A stretch of 21,876 nt of DNA from NCBI GenBank assembly GCA_946885605.1, contig CAMPGR010000053.1:1-21876 (forward strand). Direction: 5' to 3'. The DNA comes from an uncultured Pseudomonadota bacterium. Its GTDB lineage: Bacteria; Pseudomonadota; Gammaproteobacteria; Burkholderiales; SG8-41. Of this stretch, positions 18,528 through 21,876 are shown piece by piece. The position numbers were made by a program, and so were the translations under genes. Numbering within the stretch: the first letter of the stretch is position 1; every line of letters begins with the position of its first letter. Below the pieces are notes generated by a model. That model was given only the letters and a program-made list of their open reading frames with translations, was not told the DNA's origin and did no database searches.

Positions 18528-19283
18528 TCACTTGAGCAGCACGGTCACACCGCTTGCAAGCAGCATGATGGCCAGCACTTTCGAGAACGTTTCCTGGCTG
18601 ATGCGATTGCCGATGCGCTCGCCCAGATAAGTGCCGGCCCACACGAGCGGCAGCATGAGCACGGCGAAGACCAGCGTCGACAGGGTATAGTAGCCGGCGA
18701 ACGCATATCCCGCCAGCCGCGCAATCATCTCGAAAAACCACAGTACCGCGACGGTGGCTCTGAACTGTGCCGTGCCGATGCCGCGCATGTGCATGTAGAT
18801 GACGACCAGCGTACCCCCGCCTCCGCCGAACATGGTATCTCCTGCCGCCCCCAGGAAGCCCACCGGCGCCGCCCAGCCGCGCGAACAGCGCACCTGCGGC
18901 AGTCCGACGTAGTGCACCGCGAGAACGTAAACAGCGAATGCCATGATGAAGATGCCGAGGAGCTTCAGCAGCACGGCGCTGTCGAGATTCTTGAAGAGCA
19001 GCGTCCCGGCGACGACGCCGAGCAGGGTGACGGGGATGAGGATCTTGAGCTCCTCCCACACGACGCTGTGTCGGTCGCGTATGCTCAAAAAGATGAAGAG
19101 GATGAAGGCGAGAAGCCCCATCATGGGTACGGCGGCATGGATGGGAATGATGAAAACAAGCAGCGGAATGGCGACCATGCCGGCGCCGAATCCCGAAGTG
19201 CCGCGCACCACGAAGGCGCCGAACACGATGGCCGCAGCGGCGAGCACCTGCGCGGCGCTGAACTGAAAGCCTTCGAGCACCAT
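18528..19283 (-). CDS. TauE/SafE family anion exporter (copy 2)
   Basis: A 251-residue inner-membrane protein of the sulfite-exporter TauE/SafE family, about eight helices in two repeats. The first half holds the family motif VVRGTSGFGAG; the second holds GFLGAAGDTMFGGGGG and WAGTYLGERIGNRI. The family exports sulfite, sulfoacetate or other small anions; the substrate here is not known. The ATG at 19283 lies three bases after the stop of the upstream paralogue, so the two are co-transcribed. It converges with the small membrane protein gene. Confidence 0.9.
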   Translation of the reverse strand: MVLEGFQFSAAQVLAAAAIVFGAFVVRGTSGFGAGMVAIPLLVFIIPIHAAVPMMGLLAFILFIFLSIRDRHSVVWEELKILIPVTLLGVVAGTLLFKNLDSAVLLKLLGIFIMAFAVYVLAVHYVGLPQVRCSRGWAAPVGFLGAAGDTMFGGGGGTLVVIYMHMRGIGTAQFRATVAVLWFFEMIARLAGYAFAGYYTLSTLVFAVLMLPLVWAGTYLGERIGNRISQETFSKVLAIMLLASGVTVLLK

Positions 19284-19286
19284 GGC

Positions 19287-20033
19287 CTATTTGAAGAGCA
19301 GCAGAGCGCCGCTCAGCATGAGGAGAGCGCCTACCACGGCATTGAACGTGTGCTGCCTGATTCGCATCGCCACACGCTCGCCGATGCGTGCGCCGATCCA
19401 GACGAGCGGCAGCGCCGCAGCCAGCATGATGAGGGTGGGCTGATCGTAGAAGCCGAGCGTCAGGTATCCGCCGATGCGCAGCAGCGCCTGAACCATCAAT
19501 ATGGTGGTGATCGTGACCCTGAAGCGTTCCTTGTCGAGCTGCAGCGCATTGAGATAGATCGCATACAGGGGACCCGCCGCGCCGCCGAAGAGCGTGCCGA
19601 CGAGGCCGGCCAAGGTCGACAACGCGGTCGCGAGCGGCCATCTCCAGTGTGGCGGCGGCGATACCGTGCGCTTCGAGGTCGCCATCGCGAACACCGCATA
19701 GAGGATCACGAACGCCCCGAAGAACCGGGTGAGTGTGCGCGTGTCGAGCGTCTGGAACAGGTGCAAGCCGATCAGGACGCCCGCCAGCGTGAAGGGCGCG
19801 ACGCGAAGAATTTCCCGCCATGCGATCCTGCGCCAGTCCTTGATCCAGTGTCCCAGCGATGACAACACGGTGAGGACCGTCATGACCGCCACCACCGTCT
19901 GGATCGGCAACAGCAAGGTAAGCAGCGGCACGGCAATGGCATTGCCGCCGAAGCCGGTCGTTCCACGTACCGCGAATGCCGCGGTGACGGCAAGCACGCA
20001 GAAGACGAGCTGTGCGGGTCCGAGCGCTTCCAC
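19287..20033 (-). CDS. TauE/SafE family anion exporter (copy 1)
   Basis: A 248-residue polytopic membrane protein similar to its downstream neighbour. Matching segments are AVRGTTGFGGNA, TLAGLVGTLFGGAAGPLY and WIGARIGERVAMRIRQHTFN. I chose GTG at 20033 because it gives a length close to the paralogue (251) and starts just before the first helix. The open frame to 20273 (TTG) would add an 80-residue Arg/Pro-rich extension that looks noncoding. The glycine-rich loop is less glycine-rich than in copy 2 (GGAAG against GGGGG), so the two may differ in substrate or act as partners. They probably share a promoter facing away from the GntR gene. Confidence 0.88.
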   Translation of the reverse strand: MEALGPAQLVFCVLAVTAAFAVRGTTGFGGNAIAVPLLTLLLPIQTVVAVMTVLTVLSSLGHWIKDWRRIAWREILRVAPFTLAGVLIGLHLFQTLDTRTLTRFFGAFVILYAVFAMATSKRTVSPPPHWRWPLATALSTLAGLVGTLFGGAAGPLYAIYLNALQLDKERFRVTITTILMVQALLRIGGYLTLGFYDQPTLIMLAAALPLVWIGARIGERVAMRIRQHTFNAVVGALLMLSGALLLFK

Positions 20034-20185
20034 TGAGCCTAGTTGCGAGACGCGCTCACCGGAGCGAAATGCGGCCGGACACGGGATCGTTGGGATCGGT
20101 CCTGGGCGACGGGGGTTGCGATGACCACGGCGAAAACGTCCGGCGCAGGCTGCGAAGATGGCGCGGGCGGTCGATTTGAATCCAC

Positions 20186-20193
20186 TGACGTCA
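20186..20193. promoter_or_regulatory. Palindrome TGACGTCA
   Basis: A perfect 8-base palindrome just downstream of the minus-strand TATAAT. It shares the TGAC half-site with the palindrome at the GntR promoter, so both could bind the same regulator. Confidence 0.3.
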
Positions 20194-20216
20194 TGAGGCG
20201 CGCAAAAAAAGCCGGC

Positions 20217-20222
20217 ATTATA
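20217..20222 (-). promoter_or_regulatory. Minus-strand -10 candidate for the TauE pair
   Basis: On the minus strand the sequence reads GGTATAATGCC, a perfect TATAAT. No recognisable -35 lies at 16-18 bases. A start here would give a leader of about 175 bases before the GTG at 20033. Confidence 0.35.
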
Positions 20223-20258
20223 CCTGCGTGCCCGGCGCGGCCGACGCGCCTTATCGCG

Positions 20259-20287
20259 TTGACATGTCAGCAAGTGGTTTCTAAAAT
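20259..20287 (+). promoter_or_regulatory. Sigma-70 promoter of the GntR-family gene
   Basis: A perfect TTGACA (20259-20264), a spacer of exactly 17 bases and TAAAAT (20282-20287) form the best promoter in the window. Transcription should start near 20294. This lies after the ATG at 20291, so translation should begin at the ATG at 20333. Confidence 0.75.
20260..20269. promoter_or_regulatory. Palindrome TGACATGTCA over the -35 box, candidate operator
   Basis: A perfect 10-base palindrome overlaps five of six bases of the -35 hexamer. A bound dimer would block RNA polymerase, which suggests autorepression by the encoded GntR protein. TGACATACAG at 21041-21050, before the next gene, shares its first six bases. 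Confidence 0.5.
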
Positions 20288-20332
20288 TTCATGCGACGTC
20301 GACGTTCATCCCGCGCGAGCGCCGCGAGTCCC

Positions 20333-21025
20333 ATGGGAAAGGCCATTCCGCTCCTCACCGACCGCGCCTACGAGCGGATCAAGCACGACATCATCTGCTG
20401 CAGCATCCCGCCGGGGACGGAGATATCGGAAGCGCAGCTCTGTGCGCAGTACAGGCTGGGGAAGGCGCCGGTGCGCATGGCGCTCACGCGGCTCGCGCAC
20501 GACGGGCTCGTCCGCGCCATCCCGCGCCGCGGCTACATGGTGACCGCGGTGACGCTCAAGGACATTCAGGACGTCTTCGAGCTGCGGCTCATGCTGGAGC
20601 CGGCCGCGGCCCGCATGGCGGCGGGTCGCATCAATGCGCAGCGCCTGCGCACGCTCGACGAAGCGTGCCGGGAGGGCTACCAGCCGCGTGACGCGAAAAG
20701 CGTTTCGCGGTTCATCGATGCGACCAAGGCGTTTCACGTCGCCATCGCGCAGGCGACCGGAAATCTGCGGCTCGCGCGCGCGGTCGAGGAGCTCCTCGAT
20801 GAAATGACGCGGCTCTTGCACCTGGGGCTCGGCTTGCGCAACCGCTCGCAGGAAATGCAGCACGAGCATCGCGCTCTCGTCAAAGCGCTGGTGCGCGGCG
20901 ACGGCGGGACGGCGGAACGGGTGTGCCGCGAGCAGATCGAGAGCACGCGCAACATGGTGCTCTCCGCGATACTGACCAACAGCTCGGTCGTCAACCTGGC
21001 GATCACCACGACCGGCGCCAGATGA
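20333..21025 (+). CDS. GntR family transcriptional regulator, FCD (FadR-type) subfamily
   Basis: A 230-residue one-component regulator. The N-terminal winged helix-turn-helix (about 8-75) includes ISEAQLCAQYRLGKAPVRMA and LVRAIPRRGYMV. The C-terminal all-helical FCD ligand domain includes FELRLMLEPAAARMAA, FHVAIAQATGN and EHRALVKALVRGD, with the Asp/His residues that bind a metal in this family. The effector is usually a small organic acid; here it is unknown. I prefer ATG 20333 to ATG 20291 because the promoter places the transcript start between them. The gene is divergent from the TauE pair and followed 34 bases later by a dehydrogenase gene, both plausible targets. Confidence 0.93.
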   Translation: MGKAIPLLTDRAYERIKHDIICCSIPPGTEISEAQLCAQYRLGKAPVRMALTRLAHDGLVRAIPRRGYMVTAVTLKDIQDVFELRLMLEPAAARMAAGRINAQRLRTLDEACREGYQPRDAKSVSRFIDATKAFHVAIAQATGNLRLARAVEELLDEMTRLLHLGLGLRNRSQEMQHEHRALVKALVRGDGGTAERVCREQIESTRNMVLSAILTNSSVVNLAITTTGAR

Positions 21026-21059
21026 CTGCGCGTACGGCTTTGACATACAGGAGAGTGCG

Positions 21060-21876
21060 ATGAAAGCAGTAGTGCTGCGTGAACACGGCGGGCTCGACAA
21101 GCTCGAGTACGTGACCGATTTCCCGGACCCCGTTGCGACCGAGGGTCACGTGGTGATTCGCGTCAGGGCCACCTCGTTCAATTACCACGACGTGTTCACG
21201 GTGCGCGGCATGCCGGGCATCAAGGTGCCCCTGCCCATGATCATCGGGCTCGACATGGCGGGCGAGATCCTGGAGGTTGGCCCGGGCGTGATCGGCTGGC
21301 AGCCCGGCGACCGCGTGCTCGTCAATCCGCTCAACCGTCAGAAGGGGCTCATGGGCGAGATGATGCATGGCGGGCTTGCGGAGAAGTGCCTGGTGGCGGA
21401 GCCCCAACTCATCCGCATGCCGCAGGGCGTGAGTTTCGAGCAAGCCGCGTCGTTGCCGGTCGCCTACGGGACGGCGCATCGCATGATCTACACTCACGAC
21501 ACGATACATAAAGGCGAGAAGGTGCTCGTCCTCGGCGCAAGCGGCGGCGTCGGCACGGGGAGCGTCCTCCTCGCCAAGATGCGCGGCGCTGAAGTGATTG
21601 CGTGCGCGAGCAGCGCAGACAAGATCGCGAGATTGAAGGAACTCGGAGCGGACCACGTCATCAACTACAAGGAAGCGGACTTCTCGAGGTGGGTCGTCGA
21701 GAAATTCGGCAAGCCCCAGCGCCGCAGTTACGAAGGCGGAGTCGATGTCGTCATCAATTTCACCGGCGGCGACACCTGGGCGCCGACACTGCGTTGCGTC
21801 AAGCGCGGCGGCAAGATCCTGGTGTGCGGCGCGACCGCCGGCTACGATCCCAAGGAAGACCTGCGCTACGTCTGGA
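21060..21876 (+). CDS. Medium-chain dehydrogenase / quinone oxidoreductase family protein, 5' part
   Basis: The first 272 residues of an NAD(P)H-dependent MDR-superfamily enzyme; the gene runs off the right edge. The GroES-like domain holds MKAVVLREHGG, SFNYHDVFTVRGMPG and IIGLDMAGEILEVGPGV. The Rossmann domain holds KVLVLGASGGVGTGSVLLAK and later GGKILVCGATAGYDP. The four-cysteine structural zinc lobe is not seen, which favours a quinone-oxidoreductase or enoyl-reductase-like enzyme over classical alcohol dehydrogenase. AGGAGA (21049-21054) precedes the ATG at five bases. It probably belongs with the GntR gene. The substrate is unknown. Confidence 0.92.
   Translation, partial: MKAVVLREHGGLDKLEYVTDFPDPVATEGHVVIRVRATSFNYHDVFTVRGMPGIKVPLPMIIGLDMAGEILEVGPGVIGWQPGDRVLVNPLNRQKGLMGEMMHGGLAEKCLVAEPQLIRMPQGVSFEQAASLPVAYGTAHRMIYTHDTIHKGEKVLVLGASGGVGTGSVLLAKMRGAEVIACASSADKIARLKELGADHVINYKEADFSRWVVEKFGKPQRRSYEGGVDVVINFTGGDTWAPTLRCVKRGGKILVCGATAGYDPKEDLRYVW

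Larger units (their letters stand above)
20034..20332. other. Divergent control region between the TauE pair and the GntR gene
   Basis: This 299-base stretch holds a good plus-strand promoter (20259-20287), a minus-strand TATAAT at 20222-20217 without a good -35, two perfect palindromes (20186-20193, 20260-20269) and a run of seven A. A 51-codon minus-strand frame begins near 20194 but shows no family features. Confidence 0.6.

Noticed and set aside
20034..20273. N-terminal extension of TauE copy 1 to a TTG at 20273
   Set aside because: The extra 80 residues are Arg/Pro-rich and unlike a TauE N-terminus. The paralogue has no such extension, and the region contains regulatory signals.

Overview
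The window is GC-rich chromosomal DNA, densely packed with housekeeping genes. It most likely comes from a betaproteobacterium. The support is the gene order xseA / exbB-exbD-lpxK-Trm112-kdsB-adk, an endonuclease-type MutL beside miaA, and a pyrophosphate-dependent phosphofructokinase beside a membrane pyrophosphatase, an arrangement familiar from methylotrophs, methanotrophs and ammonia oxidisers. The order-level placement is inference. No rRNA, tRNA, CRISPR array, insertion sequence or phage gene is visible.

Left part (1-4043): the 3' part of mutL runs into miaA on the plus strand. Two minus-strand genes converge on miaA: xseA and, overlapping it by 4 bases, a small membrane protein with a PH-like fold. 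Positions 4044-4580 are the longest gene-free stretch. It holds an AT-rich core, a perfect dyad and three DnaA-box-like nonamers, and it separates the divergent xseA and exbB units.

Central part (4581-12695, all plus strand): exbB-exbD (proton-driven energiser), lpxK and kdsB (lipid A and Kdo synthesis) with a Trm112-like zinc protein between them, then adk, a PPi-dependent phosphofructokinase, an H+-translocating pyrophosphatase of the K+-independent type, and a gamma-carbonic-anhydrase-like protein. Together adk, pfp and hppA suggest that PPi is used as an energy currency. A GC-rich hairpin closes this block against the convergent minus-strand block.

Right part (12741-18207, minus strand): glycerol kinase, then a periplasmic binding protein, an ATPase and a fused double permease of the ferric/phosphonate/spermidine ABC type. 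The transported substrate is unknown; adjacency to glpK is the only clue. A 46-residue membrane protein is divergent from glpK.

Far right (18528-21876): two adjacent TauE/SafE exporter genes (minus strand), a divergent GntR/FCD regulator with a good sigma-70 promoter whose -35 box lies inside a perfect palindrome, and the start of a medium-chain dehydrogenase/quinone reductase gene that runs off the window.

Most of the window is recognisable core biology. I did not find a clearly new system. The most interesting unexplained items are the DnaA-box-like region upstream of exbB, the heptamer repeats upstream of lpxK, the glpK-ABC transporter unit, the paired TauE genes with palindromes in the shared control region, and the PPi cluster with its linked gamma-CA gene.
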